NCBI RefSeq assembly: GCF_026151205.1
Contig: NC_087084.1
Coordinates: 7,799,394-7,863,393 of the forward strand
Length of the DNA: 64,000 nt
Direction of reading: 5' to 3'
Source of the DNA: Bolinopsis microptera
Taxonomy: Eukaryota > Ctenophora > Tentaculata > Lobata > Bolinopsidae
The position numbers and the translations under genes are program-made. Positions 37,601 to 47,260 of this stretch are shown here, piece after piece. The notes under the pieces are model-generated. The model worked only from the letters and a program-made list of their open reading frames with translations, was not told the DNA's origin and did no database searches. How positions within the stretch are numbered: position 1 is the stretch's first letter; each line of letters opens with the position of its first letter.

Positions 37601-38700
37601 GGCAGTCCATTTTGTCTTTGAATGGCTGATCACTCTGTGCTAGCCGGAATTTAGTTGCTGTATCGGCAGAGAGGTTCTCTGATCTGTTCCATTTAAAAGA
37701 TTTAGGAGCATCTTGGATATCTGGTGATTCAAGACTGGTAGAAATCCTTCTTGAAGGATTTGTGGATATTGACATAGATAGCGCCCTGTGATCGGAGTAT
37801 TGAGAGATGCTCTCAATTTTCAGGTGGCGGACTCTGTCGTGAAGACTCGTTGAGACGCAAATGTAATCAACTGTGCTGACGCCATGGCGCTGAATACAAG
37901 TGGGTTCACCGAATATATCACCGAGAGTTCTACCATTGAGGATGACTAGGCCTGTCGTTTGGAGGAGTTCAATGAAGGGTCGCCCATTCGTGTTTAGCTT
38001 AGGGTCTGAGTTATTGCGTTTAGCCAACTGTTTAAAGAAATGGGGGTCGATCTCGGTGTCTTTCATTTGACTATGGTCAGACAACATGTCGTCCAGGGTG
38101 CCAGTTCTAGCATTGAAATCCCCGAGAAGGATGACATCCTCGTTGAGCGGTACACCCGCCAAGAATTCTTGAAGATACTCTAGAGTTGTCATACTGTCTT
38201 CAGTTTCTAGACCTTTTCTTCGCTTCTTGAAGGATCCATTAGTGGGTGAGTCATAGACGTTGATAAGATAGGTGTTTCGGTCTATGTCGAAGTAGTTAGC
38301 TTTCAGTTTAACTACAACGATATCTTCCGTGGAGTTCATACGAACATTGGTTACACCGGCTTTTAAGCTTTTGTGTACTCCTATACATACCCCTCCTGAA
38401 TTTGATCCCTTCCTGTTAGAATTAAAGCAACAGTAGTTACTTATGTTGATCTCCCCTTTTGTTTCTTGCAGAGCAAAAATATCGTGGTTGTCGAAGAGCT
38501 CACGAATTTCGGGAATGTCAACCTTGGCTCCTTCAACTTTGTCCCGAGAGTGGTTGATATTCCAGCACAGGAACTTAAGGGAGTGGCGGGACCTCGTTTG
38601 TGTGGGTTTAGTCATTGCTAAACCTGTTGGTGCTGCGTCTTGTAGTTGTTTCATCATTGTCGTGGTAGCTTATTCGGGGGAGGCGCAGGGTCTTCCTCAG
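34652..38700 (-). mobile_element. Nearly full-length APE-type LINE, copy 3
   Basis: Extends from the AGTTTAATTCC tandem tail at 34652-34690 through the 3' UTR and the C-terminal knuckle (35283-35047: HVINECPSYNSLRSN) to the ORF2 start near 38657. The exact 5' end is not determined. Shares its 3' UTR with copies 1 and 2 (TTAGTGTTCTCCTTGG on the element strand). Confidence 0.85.
35370..38657 (-). CDS. LINE ORF2: AP-endonuclease and reverse transcriptase
   Basis: 1095 codons. Residues about 28-300 form an AP-type endonuclease: FLCWNINHSRDKVEG, LQETKGE, LLGDFNARTG and YSDHRALSMSI supply the catalytic N, E, D and H positions. The RT domain follows: PLHKKGDRQNPDNYRAITI, FACFVDYRKAFDSVC, IGTEQGHPMSPELFKLYI and LLWADDLVLLALD. 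Then comes the thumb/post-RT region (YCYLGIQFSLNGSFKQAIDE). The enzyme nicks DNA and primes reverse transcription at the nick (target-primed mechanism). Near 35440 a short duplication around TTACAGAGTTACAG shifts the frame, so the knuckle CRFCCSSDTD...HVINEC lies in another frame (35320-35047). The element is therefore probably inactive as it stands. The clade (CR1/L2/Rex-like group) is not settled. Confidence 0.9.
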   Translation of the reverse strand: MMKQLQDAAPTGLAMTKPTQTRSRHSLKFLCWNINHSRDKVEGAKVDIPEIRELFDNHDIFALQETKGEINISNYCCFNSNRKGSNSGGVCIGVHKSLKAGVTNVRMNSTEDIVVVKLKANYFDIDRNTYLINVYDSPTNGSFKKRRKGLETEDSMTTLEYLQEFLAGVPLNEDVILLGDFNARTGTLDDMLSDHSQMKDTEIDPHFFKQLAKRNNSDPKLNTNGRPFIELLQTTGLVILNGRTLGDIFGEPTCIQRHGVSTVDYICVSTSLHDRVRHLKIESISQYSDHRALSMSISTNPSRRISTSLESPDIQDAPKSFKWNRSENLSADTATKFRLAQSDQPFKDKMDCLLNQPVNTANEAAQLNEDVVATSHNLANSVTTTKSGKRTSKKKWFDQSCKHAKREANRADRNANSNPHSNFLRDQHFLRKKEYRKIKRTKKGKFLYEMNQKINECGEVNWAALKRLSDQYKDEEPFDIYDLLLFHKFFNDLHNRKCGVNNHSKDDGTSTPTSNDSQPIKELVNELNRDFTLQEIKDATKKLQNNKSVSDDLISNEMLKNSNETLQLVVVKLFNACLQHGTYPWNNSITTPLHKKGDRQNPDNYRAITIGSCLGKLFSNLLLKRLIEFRETACPDRPYQLGFRRGAQCNDHLLTLNTIIEKYTKKEKKRLFACFVDYRKAFDSVCREALLFKLGNMGITGKFFDCISHMYKNSSTRVKLIQKLSAAIDVTIGTEQGHPMSPELFKLYIHELSIRLEQIEELDVPLLNSVKVSHLLWADDLVLLALDAGSLQKLLNCLHDYAEKWELSVNINKTSVMVFNTSSRILKCAYGFKLGNLDIAPVRKYCYLGIQFSLNGSFKQAIDELRKKALRSFFSLRRTIDTRALTTSTMLKLIDSLVKPVATYGCPIWLPSTNIVKAILSKNQEASLPKAAAKDALETTHLKILKWILGVHKKANNNFCYGDTGRTPWTVTVLPQCIAYFCRASQAVVGNVNTLLHHTFQEQKQLNLTWYDAWSTIIKTSTVAKPHLPHTLAAREHIHETFVNHWKKDLHNQPKMSFYTAVKAEFGEELYLQSYSSHAGSKELTLQNFDLAVTI

Positions 38701-39430
38701 GCCCTCCCGGAGGCGAAGCCAGAGCATGTTTTGACCTCTCTGTCTTAGTTCGAATCCTGTGTTGAACGAATAAAAGTTTTGATCGCCAATGATATGATCC
38801 ATCAGTAGAATTTAATTGAAATAGAAATGGGCTAGATATAGGTTAGAGTTCACATGTCAATTCTGTACATCATAGCTGTAAATTAAGAAGTAAAAATGAT
38901 CTTTAAGATTTGTCTGCTCGACTCGTAGATCACACAAGGGACGGGACCTCTTGCTAACGGGGGTGGTTTTCGTATTAAGGGACGTGAGACTTGCGTGTCG
39001 AAAGCATGCAAAGGGAGTATATATACTGGAAGATGAAAGACAATGCTATATAATATCGCATTTTATCAAAATGCCTAGTGCCTACCTTTTCCAAATTCAT
39101 CTTTGGTCGAACAGGATCTTAACAGCTAATTCACTTTGATGGATACATCTACTTTCGGAAGAAGGACAAGGATTCAGCCTGCCTCACAGATGCCTGGCGG
39201 TGCTGCAAGCACAAACTTCCTACGAAGTGTCCCTGTCTGTGCTATCTCTCCCTCTCAGACAATTCTCTCAATTCTCTCTGCGATCGATTTCATTCTATTC
39301 GGTATAGTTGCGGAAGGTTTTCCACATTCCAAAACTATACTGTTCATCAGAGTCATATGTAATGACTTCAGTGAAAAGGCTGGTGACTCAAGTGAAAGTA
39401 CTAGTGACGATAAGAACATTAGCTAGTGCC
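38701..39430. other. Sequence upstream of the LINE, with a small open frame
   Basis: On the plus strand 39139-39426 encodes a 96-codon frame (MDTSTFGRRTRIQPASQMPG) ending NDFSEKAGDSSESTSDDKN. A similar stretch, SSERAGDSSESAGDEEKDHK, is encoded on the minus strand at about 50650-50590. A shared repeat or old ORF is likely. I do not recognise it. Confidence 0.35.
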
Positions 39431-39560
39431 TTACATCTAGAGTTAACATTACCTTATGCCTTACATCTATATCTAACATTACAATATACAGATACCTTAC
39501 ATCTAAATTCTAAAGCTAACATTATCTTGTACCTTACATCTAGAGTAAACATTATGTTAT
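39431..39560 (+). repeat. Short tandem repeat of CCTTACATCTAGAGTTAACA type
   Basis: Four imperfect units, each CCTTACATCTA plus variable AT sequence ending TAACATTA, with spacing of about 30-45 bp. Confidence 0.7.
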
Positions 39561-39645
39561 TATATTAGTATTACTAATTACAACACTATTAATAATGTTG
39601 TAATTGACTCAATAAATTACAACATTATTACATTTATTGAGAATT

Positions 39646-39757
39646 ATGTAGTGTAACGCGATGGAAGTATTTTAAGCGGGCATATCCGGTCCAAACCCAG
39701 GATGCACGGCATAAAGAATTTGTTTTAACTTGTTTGTATGAAAAGCATCAATATATA
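39646..39757 (+). repeat. Second copy of 31862-31982
   Basis: Shares GTAACGCGATGGAAGT, TTTAAGCGGGCA and TGAAAAGCAT blocks in order with 31862-31982. Confidence 0.75.
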
Positions 39758-41070
39758 GATATATTGATCTATACTATATTTTAAACTTGACGAAATCCCA
39801 CCGGTAACGGGGACATGTTGTCGTCGTTGCCAAATAAAAGCCGTACTACAGTACAAAGCTAGATGATAGAGAGAAATTAAAACATAACTGATTTTTAAAA
39901 TTTCCTCGAACAAATCTTTCACGATAATGATTTGAATGGTCAATTGCATTCATAGGTCTGCTTTATAGATTAAAATAACCTTTCATTTAAAATAATTGTT
40001 CTATTAATTGTCTGGGACGAAGGTATGGGACGTGGTCAGTGGTCACGTCTAGCAAATGTTGAATAATGGTCACTAGCCGTATCAACCAAGACGTTGTTAT
40101 GTATAAATATAATAATAACGATCGAGTGCTTGTTATAGCGTAACGTTACTAATATTATCTGTCACCCACAGAGAGCCGAACTTGTACAGTAATGTCTTAG
40201 TAATTTTCATAATACTATGATAGTGGCTTCTTCATATGACTTACGATCATGAAAATCTATTTTTCAAAAAATCTAAAAGTAATCATTAGTCGAAAATTGA
40301 GAATAATTTTCATCTGCATGAACGTTTTTTGGAAAATTATCCCCAGCTCTATGCTTCGGCAATGGTACTTTTGTGGCTAAAGACATGATTTTCAGACAAT
40401 AATTACGGCAAAAAGGAGAGCAAATTATCGATTACGATTTTTTAAGTCGAGGCTCGGAAAATTAACTCGCTTAGTTTCTTACTTCACTCCTAGAATTATG
40501 CTCTGCAGGAGATTATTTTCTCAGTACCTGATGTTCAACTTTTCAACTCTTGGACTAACAAATATTTGTAATTGTAGATATATTTTATTTTTGTGTCCGG
40601 TCGGGCTGCTCATGCAGCTCGTGAGCAGATGACATGAAACTTAGAGTAATATCTTAAACTGACGTAAAACACGCCACAAACTATTCGAACATACAAAATC
40701 ACAAATTCACAAACTGCTCAAATTTTTGGGGCCTAAACTATTAAACTGTGACTATTACAAGACACGTACACCATATTTATATCACTGACACTACATCTTA
40801 ATGGTTCCCACGGCTCAAGGAATGCACTCTATCACTTCTCGGCCTCAGCCCCTATACCACGCAGCGCGATATGGTTGCCTGACATTGAACACGTGACGTG
40901 TTACTATGGTTGCAAAAATTCGTGGCGACAATAAGTCTAAGTTTATGTTTATTGTTTATACACGCTGCGCTCCACTGTTTCTTTTAACTGTTCTTTTCAT
41001 TTCTGCAATTGCTCTCTATTTCAGTTAATAAATCTTGAAATTTTCGGCCGCAATTTTGGCACTATCCGTC
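39758..41070. other. Gene-free AT-rich stretch
   Basis: No exon, shared repeat or structured element recognised. Around 40890-40915 there is a CACGTGACGTGTTACTATGG motif with half sites of E-box and X-box type, too weak to assign. Confidence 0.4.
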
Positions 41071-41424
41071 GTGGAGTAGAGTCCGCGGCGGAGCCGCCGG
41101 ACTCCGAGCGGACTCCGGCGGTGCTCCGCCAAAATGTATTTCGTTTGGACTCGAATACATTTTGGCGGACTCCGAGCGGAGCCGAGCGGACTTTAAAGTC
41201 CGCCGCAGACTCCGAACGGCTCCGCAGCGGGTCGGCGGAGTGTCCGCCGCGGACTAAGCCACTAGGCGGACTCCGGCGGAGTGGTCGGCGGACTCCGGCG
41301 GAGTCCGGCGGAGCTTGGCGGAGTCCACCGGGCTCGGCGGACTCCACTCGGAGTCTGCCGGCTTCCAACAGAGTCCACTGACTTCCGAGTTCCGACTTCC
41401 GACTTCCGACTTCTGACCCTCGGC
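41071..41424. repeat. GC-rich degenerate array of GGCGGACTCC units
   Basis: Units GGCGGACTCC and GGAGTCCGCC alternate in both orientations. Base composition is far from the AT-rich flanks. Near 41117-41168 it contains an inverted repeat, GCTCCGCCAAAATGTATT and AATACATTTTGGCGGA. The distal end decays into CCGACTTCCGACTTCCGA. Open frames on both strands reflect the biased composition, not genes. Confidence 0.85.
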
Positions 41425-42157
41425 TAAATTTGTCACGTGACATACAACATTTACATAGCATTTTGCGATATTGTGGTCAGATGAAAAGGTCGCTAGTGAT
41501 AAACCTTAACCATTACCCTCACAATGTCAATAGTGTACAACTCTAGTCCTAACTTTGACCCTATATATAATGTATAAACGTTGACCCTAACCCTCCACCA
41601 AACCGTCAGCAGCGAAATATCAATGTCATTGACTGGTCACGTGACCAAAACAATTTTTGTCATATTATCTCATATAGGGAAGCGTTTTTAGTTTTACCCT
41701 ACACGTTGCATGTGTGATGTGGCGTCATTCGGCCGGATCCCAGCAAGCAAAAATACGTCGACCATCACAGGACGACGCCAGCACTCTTTACGCTCTTCGA
41801 GCTCCGATCGTCCTGTGACGAAGTAAGACTAAGAACGAAGCCGGAGGTCCTCAGGTAACATAGACCACAGATTGAAAATTCAAAAATTTTTTGACATAAA
41901 GGTCAAATGTAAAACTAAAATCTTAATGTTGATTGATTAACGACGTCAATTTTTGAGCACAGCACGAGCGCATGCGGAAAAGGACCGCGTAGCTAGTCAA
42001 GATGTTGATAAATATTTGGCTTGTGGTGCGATGTGTTGCTCTAACTATAGCCCTCTCGCTTGCAGTAGCGCGCGACCGCCGGAGGCGGAAATGACCTGGT
42101 TAGCTAGGTGAACGCGATATGCCTTGTAAAATGAAATCCTACTAGCTGACGCCACTC
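41425..42157. other. No gene; one hairpin
   Basis: TCACAGGACGA at about 41766 pairs with TCGTCCTGTGA at about 41808, bracketing a 31-bp loop. No exon was recognised. The 3' part leads into the MITE at 42158. Confidence 0.4.
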
Positions 42158-42266
42158 TTGTATCACGTGGTGACCCCCACGGTCGCTTTACTATATATGT
42201 AGCGTCTTCGACGCTACAGGGGGAGCCGCGCACTTCGTGCGCGGCGGATCATACAACGTATGACAA
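42158..42266. mobile_element. MITE-like element with TTGT...ACAA ends, copy 2
   Basis: 109 bp, TTGTATCACGTGGTGACCCC to ATCATACAACGTATGACAA. CGCCACTC flanks both sides exactly (42150-42157, 42267-42274). The core CGCGCACTTCGTGCGCG is palindromic. Related to 9791-9937. After both copies GTATCACCCGTTAA occurs within about 100 bp, outside the duplication. Confidence 0.88.
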
Positions 42267-42274
42267 CGCCACTC

Positions 42275-43096
42275 GCAGCTGTGACGCTCGCTGTACGTCA
42301 GCGATCGAAATTTATACGCGTATCACCCGTTAAGATGTGCCACCCGACGCGCCACACAATTTTTCTCGTTGCTCGTCGCACGTCGACGAACAACGAAGCT
42401 CGTTGCGACGCGCCGCGCAATGAGCTGCCAGGCTAGGACATCGTCCTGGTCCAACAAATTTTGGCGAGCGATTTTCTCCAAAAATTTAATGAGGGCGCCG
42501 ACTTCCACTCTGGCTAGGTTTTTTCTTACCCAGCGCGCGTTCCTTAATGCTCGGTGAATTTTGCCGCGCCTCTGGTGAGAGAAACGACCTTGAGATTAGC
42601 TGGCTAAGTAACTGTAAGGTTTCTACTATAACGCCCACTAGAGTGATCTAGTATAAACTAAACTCCACCGTACCAACTTGGCGTAGTTTGATAATATAAT
42701 TTAGTTATCATAAACAATAAAGTTTATGAGCTGATATCAGATATACCTCACTGCGCGCCCATTATGCTTACATCTCCAATTTCAATTGCAGTGTGGTGCT
42801 TGCGCGGCGCGGCGGGTCGGGTACTCATGTACTTGATAATTATTGAGAGTACCCCATCTTATGACATGAACGATAGATGAACTTACAATATATTTTAAAG
42901 TTTTTGAAGTATATTATATGTATTGATTATTCTGTGGAAAATAAAATTATCTTTTTCTTAAATTCTCTTTTTCTTAATTCTTGTTCATTGAAATATTACC
43001 GCCAGCGAGGAGTCGCAGCTGCGACTGCAATCCGTGTTACCCACCTCCCTGTACTGTATTGTGATCAGCATGAGTTTAATCAAAGTAATGTTAGGA
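42275..43096. other. No supported gene
   Basis: Positions 42345-42425 carry CG-rich inverted motifs (GCGACGCGCC, GCGCGTCGGG-like). The rest is AT-rich without exons that I can support. Confidence 0.35.
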
Positions 43097-43431
43097 GGTG
43101 CACCATAAAAATAAACTTGCTCGGATTTTAAAAATTTTTGTACCATTGTTTTCTAGAGACTGTGAGAATTTTCACAATACCAAATTTGTCATACCTTTTT
43201 GGAAAGATCAGTGAGTTTTGCCTAGGTGCCATATTTGATGGTGCGCGGCTTTTGGAGCAAAATTAGCTGTAAAAGTCGCGTAATTTGACCAAATTTGACC
43301 AAATTCGTTGATTTTTGTCGTATTATTTGGATATATCTTCAGTTCCTTGAATGAGATCATTCTGAAAATTGGTGACGATCTTCCAATAGGGCTTTTACAA
43401 CTGTCCGAAAAATTTGGTGGATATCGGACAC
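43097..43431 (+). repeat. Second copy of the 10224-10830 repeat, truncated
   Basis: Aligns from GGTGCACCATAAAAATAAAC to GGTGGATATCGGA, then stops 20 bp before the inverted tandem array. Confidence 0.8.
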
Positions 43432-43452
43432 AGGAGGAGCTAAGTGCAAAGA

Positions 43453-43677
43453 AACTGTCACTAACTGCTACAAACTGCCACTAACTGCCACAAACTGCCA
43501 CTAACTGCCACAAACTGCCACTAACTGCCACAAACTGCCACTAACTGCTACAAACTGCCACTAACTGCCACTAACTGCCACTAACTGCTACAATCGCGCC
43601 CACGCATTTGCGCGCGACAGTAGCAGTTAGTGGCAGTTAGTGGCAGTTAGTGGCAGTTAGTAGCAGTTAGTGGCAGT
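43453..43677. repeat. Inverted tandem array of 10-bp units
   Basis: The left side repeats AACTGCCACT / AACTGCCACA about 13 times (43453-43592). After a GC-rich spacer (CGCGCCCACGCATTTGCGCG) the right side repeats the complement AGTTAGTGGC six times (43620-43677). The transcript or single strand would fold into a long hairpin. No coding potential. Confidence 0.92.
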
Positions 43678-44108
43678 TTTTATGCGCGTCGGGATTTCAA
43701 ATCGAGCGCTCATCAATTTTTATAATAGCAAGTCCGCAGCATTTAGAGCTGCATTGTTGATTATTGGGCAGCGCTCAGCCTGTCATTCCGCCGAATCTCT
43801 ATTCATTAATGAACATGATAGCCTGAGGTTCCCAGGTAATATTGTTGACTAAACCAGACTGTGCACGTTGTGCTAGATGTCAAATGTTGCAGATAGCGTA
43901 TACGTTTTTTAAAACTATGTTTTGATTTGATTTGACTTGACTTAACTTGTAGTGAACGGTCGGCCGTTTTACAACACGGCAATATGACTGCTTGTGTTAG
44001 TTTCGACACTAAATATTTTGTTCTCGCTGCATGAGTATATAAATGTTTGATATGAATTATGAAATGAGAAGTCGTGTATTATGTAATATAATAGATTCAG
44101 AAGGTAAC
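43678..44108. other. No gene recognised
   Basis: AT-rich sequence between the inverted array and the MULE-like element. Nothing supported on either strand. Confidence 0.4.
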
Positions 44109-45268
44109 ACGACTCCTGTCCGACAGCGACATCTGTCCGAATCAGGGTACCAGAAAAAAACGACATTCTCTCCGAAATTGTGACCTGATTTCAATACGAC
44201 ACATTTCCAATTAGAGACATGATCTAAACTGTTACTTGCTAAATTGTATACGTAACATGTCCAATTTGAGATACAAGATATGATCTGAGCCATAGTTTAC
44301 TACCACAGTTTATTTTAATTTGATGTCGATAAATTGGACAATAGTTTCAATGTTATTTAAATGTTATAAATTAATTCAATATAATACAATATCACAGAAT
44401 CAAATCTAAAGCATAGTCAAATTTCCGATAGCTTTAAGGAAATCCATAGGGTTGCTGGAGTTGTCGTAATCATCTACAATTCTCTGAAGTTGTCGATCAT
44501 AACGGATCCATTTGGGTGCACGTGGCTCAGGTAGTTCCCGCCCGTCTCTTTTGGTTTTCTTCACGTCTGTAAGGGCTTGTTCTGCTTTAAGGCAATCAAG
44601 GAATTTCCTTGATTGTGGGCTTCGAGCAGGACAGCATTGAATGGAATCCGTGATGCCAACCTTCTGCGATGTTGGATGAGCGAGGAATCCTCATCTGTGC
44701 AGCTTCGTGTTGGACGGTCGTTTCAGCATGGTGGACAGGGTGAGTGTGGTCAGGAGTAGGAGTGATCAGTTGTCTGTCCACGGTACGGATTCGGGCTCTG
44801 CAACCGTTTTGGAAATCCGAACATTTCCAGTAGGAGGTGTCGTCTCTTCGCTTGTCGAAGACGTATCTGAAGCCATTTAGGATAGGGTTCTCCGAGCCTT
44901 GTTTGCGTCCAGGGATAAACTGAAGATTGGTTGCCATTGTGAATTGCGATAAGTGATCTCCATACTGCTGTCCTATATGTACTCATGTCCTGTGATGTGA
45001 TCGACAGCTTGTTAGGGTACGGCTAGCACGATCCTGTTCTCAACTAGTCAATCACGTATCGATGGATCATATCTTAAGGGATCACATCAGCTTTAGAACG
45101 TCACGAGATTACCTGTGAGCTTGTGAAATGCGAATGTGAACCGAAATTACAATATGATCCGAAATTCGGACAGATGTCGCCAAAAACGACTCCTGTCCGA
45201 CAGCGACATCTGTCCGAAATCCCTAATTCAGCTTTCGGACAGATGTCGCTGTCGGACAGATGTCGCCC
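44109..45268 (-). mobile_element. Mutator-like (FLYWCH) element with iterated ends
   Basis: Both ends carry GACAGCGACATCTGTCCGAA: 44121-44140 on the left, and 45166-45268 on the right as a cluster of direct and inverted versions (CGGACAGATGTCGCTGTCGG). The interior encodes FLYWCH and transposase C-terminal pieces on the minus strand (44406-44937). The catalytic core is absent, so this is a deleted, non-autonomous derivative. The precise ends are uncertain because the motif is itself nearly palindromic. Confidence 0.75.
44406..44937 (-). pseudogene. FLYWCH-transposase remnant, core deleted
   Basis: The minus frame from 44937 starts MATNLQFIPGRKQGSENP and gives GFRYVFDKRRDDTSYWKC and CRARIRTVDRQLI...HTHPVHH, the C/H pattern of a FLYWCH zinc finger. 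It then jumps directly to NIAEGWHHGFHSMLSCSKPT, a motif normally found after the catalytic domain of Mutator-like transposases. A one-base insertion near 44610 shifts the frame. In the other frame the tail continues KFLDCLKAEQALTD to MDFLKAIGNLTML and TAG at 44408-44406. FLYWCH fingers bind DNA. No DDE residues remain, so catalysis is lost. Confidence 0.82.
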
Positions 45269-45756
45269 AATCGGTATTAGGAAAACTGCTGTGATAGACC
45301 GGAGCGCAGCAAAAAATTTAATAGCTTGTCCTGGACCGAATTCTACCAAATATTTACTACAAGTATGACACTTTTCGGATTTAGAAGGGTGCTGTCCAGA
45401 CTATGAGTATGTTAACGGTGCGCGGTGATATCATTGAAGCTAAAGTCGGCACTAAAAATTAAAGTAAATATACCTCACGCCACACACTAATTGCATACGT
45501 TTGTAATTTTATTGTCTCTTATCAGCTTGCTTATTTCTCCTACCCGAACGCCTAACGGAGAGATTACTTTGTTATTTTACGTATCTGACAGGTAAAAATT
45601 AATAACAATAAATTTCACCTACTGAACGTATTCATAATAGAAAAGTTGCTAGTTTGGTTCTCCACCGTGCAATAGGATCTGTTTCACGTTCCGGTTCACT
45701 CTTTAAGATAAAAGCCTCTAATCGATGATTTTGCCCTTATAGCTTAGTTGTACTTG

Positions 45757-45845
45757 TAGTGAATTCGTACGGAACGTTCACTAAAAATAGTTTGTGAACG
45801 CGTTCGCTAAAAGATTTTAACGTTTGGAACATAAGGAACGTTAAA
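45757..45845 (+). repeat. AACGTTC repeat, copy 1 (partial)
   Basis: Contains TCACTAAAAATAGTTTGTGA and ACGCGTTCGCTAAAAGATTT, shared with 47588-47765 (direct) and 53932-54125 (inverted). It starts near a GTACGGAACGTTC palindromic motif. Confidence 0.8.
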
Positions 45846-45849
45846 ACAG

Positions 45850-46050
45850 GGCCTCCCACGGATTAAACAGTTTTGTGCGGAGAAAGAAGTGAAGAGAGAA
45901 CGAAGCCAAAGAGTTCTCCGACAATTGTTCCAGCCAGCCTCACCGCAGCAACGCCAACAGCAAGCAGGGACTTATTCTAATCCATGCAACCTATACAACG
46001 CTGACCAAGAATGGACACAGGACATGCCACGGTACCACTATAATATTTGA
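45850..46050 (+). CDS. Possible terminal exon, unidentified
   Basis: After an AG at 45848-45849 the frame GLPRIKQFCAEKEVKRERSQ runs through QPASPQQRQQQAGTYSNPCN to RYHYNI and TGA, 66 codons. The charged and glutamine-rich composition resembles coding sequence. No family, upstream exon or pyrimidine tract supports it, so this is a weak call. Confidence 0.25.
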   Translation, partial: GLPRIKQFCAEKEVKRERSQRVLRQLFQPASPQQRQQQAGTYSNPCNLYNADQEWTQDMPRYHYNI

Positions 46051-46769
46051 TTTGATTCTCCGTGATAGCACTAGCAGTAGCAGAATTTGCTGCTTGTAAT
46101 TCCTGGGCGTTGCTGAACCTGTCATTCCGCCCTATCTGCTATAGGCATATTTTTAATCGCCATAATATGTTCAATGTTAAATCAATGTGTTTAACTTAAT
46201 AAATGCAAAAGCCTGAGCGAGGTACCGTACCAAGGTAAATTGATCTTTGCAAGTTGAATTTGCGTTTCTGAAACCACTCTCTGCACTGGTAATTGTATTT
46301 AAAAGGGAACACAAAATGATGAACGTGACCAAAATTATTCCCCGCGCGACGCGATAGCCGATAACTGATAAGATTCTCTTTCAGCATTCAGTTTCAGTTA
46401 ATTCTGGGTAATTCGCGCGTAAAATCATATTGACACGTGTGCGTTCCATGTTCTCAGAATTAGGCAACGGTAAGTTTATAATCTTTAACTTTAACTGTTT
46501 GGAAACAGGTGTTGTTATTTTATGCTGGGAATCCCAAAAAGTGCTTGATCGGCCAGTTCATCATTGTGTCTCGCTAAATACTTGGCTAGTTTCATTATGC
46601 TTCGACTAATCATCACTGTTGGCTTGGGGATGGTATTCAACTGTTGAGGGCCTACTGTAACAGCCATTAATACGCTTATATAGTTATCAAACAGCAACTA
46701 ACCGATATCCAATGGGTCTCAGCCATAGATTTAGAACAATATAGGCTCAATTAACGGTGGCTCGGAAAA
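46051..46769. other. No gene recognised
   Basis: Nothing that I can support on either strand. TTCCCCGCGCGA at about 46338 recurs at 49442, each followed by AGATTCTCTTTCA-like sequence, so a dispersed repeat is present. Confidence 0.35.
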
Positions 46770-47260
46770 GTAGGTATAATCTTCATGGTATGGTCTTATA
46801 TATGATTTTGGTCTATTAGAACGAGTTTTAAGTGAAATATATCCTCCAGAGATGATTATGAATAAAAATAATACTTCAGTTCGTGAAACTGACTTTTTAG
46901 ATATTAGTCTTACTATCACTATCAATATTTATAAGGGAAAATTTTTTTAAAAACTTTACGACAAGAGGAACGATTATAATTTTGATGTCATTAATTATCC
47001 CTATTAGATGGGAATAATCCCAAAGGCCAGTATTATGGTAAATTTATTAGTCAGTTAGTTCGTTTAGCTCGTATTAATAGTTCTTATAACAGTTTTATTT
47101 TGGATTGTAAAAATTTAGTTCGTAAACTTGCACGACAAAGTTTTAATATTGCTGCACCTTGCGCAAACGGTTTGAAATCTTTGTCGACAAGTATTTTAAC
47201 ATTTGGGGAAAATTTGGGATTAATTTTACTTCGGAATATGTATTTTAGCATGACGTGTCA
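46770..47260 (+). pseudogene. RT-associated protein fossil (Penelope/DIRS-like class uncertain)
   Basis: Broken plus-strand frames read LSEIYPPEMIMNKNNTS, RETDFLDISLTI, then FKLYDKRNDYNFDVINYPY and GQYYGKFISQLVRLARINSS and CKNLVRKLARQSF. I know this order (FLDL..., LYDKRDDFNF..NFPY.., YGVYISQLVRYAR) from the C-terminal half of a widespread class of reverse-transcriptase ORFs in invertebrate genomes. At least two frame changes and a stop interrupt it, and no RT active site is present. The element class is not settled. Confidence 0.6.

Noticed and set aside
36702-37643. Plus-strand frames of 90-120 codons
   Set aside because: Antisense to the LINE ORF2, which carries all endonuclease and RT motifs on the minus strand.
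38740-38765. TTCGAATCCTGTG resembling a tRNA B-box
   Set aside because: No matching A-box at the right distance and no cloverleaf could be drawn; it lies at the 5' side of the LINE.
41021-41461. 146-codon minus-strand and 86-codon plus-strand frames
   Set aside because: Both run through the GC-rich array, where stop codons are rare by composition; no domain or splice support.
43453-43677. CRISPR-like array of short repeats
   Set aside because: Units are contiguous 10-mers without spacers, inverted in the second half, in a eukaryotic window with no cas genes.
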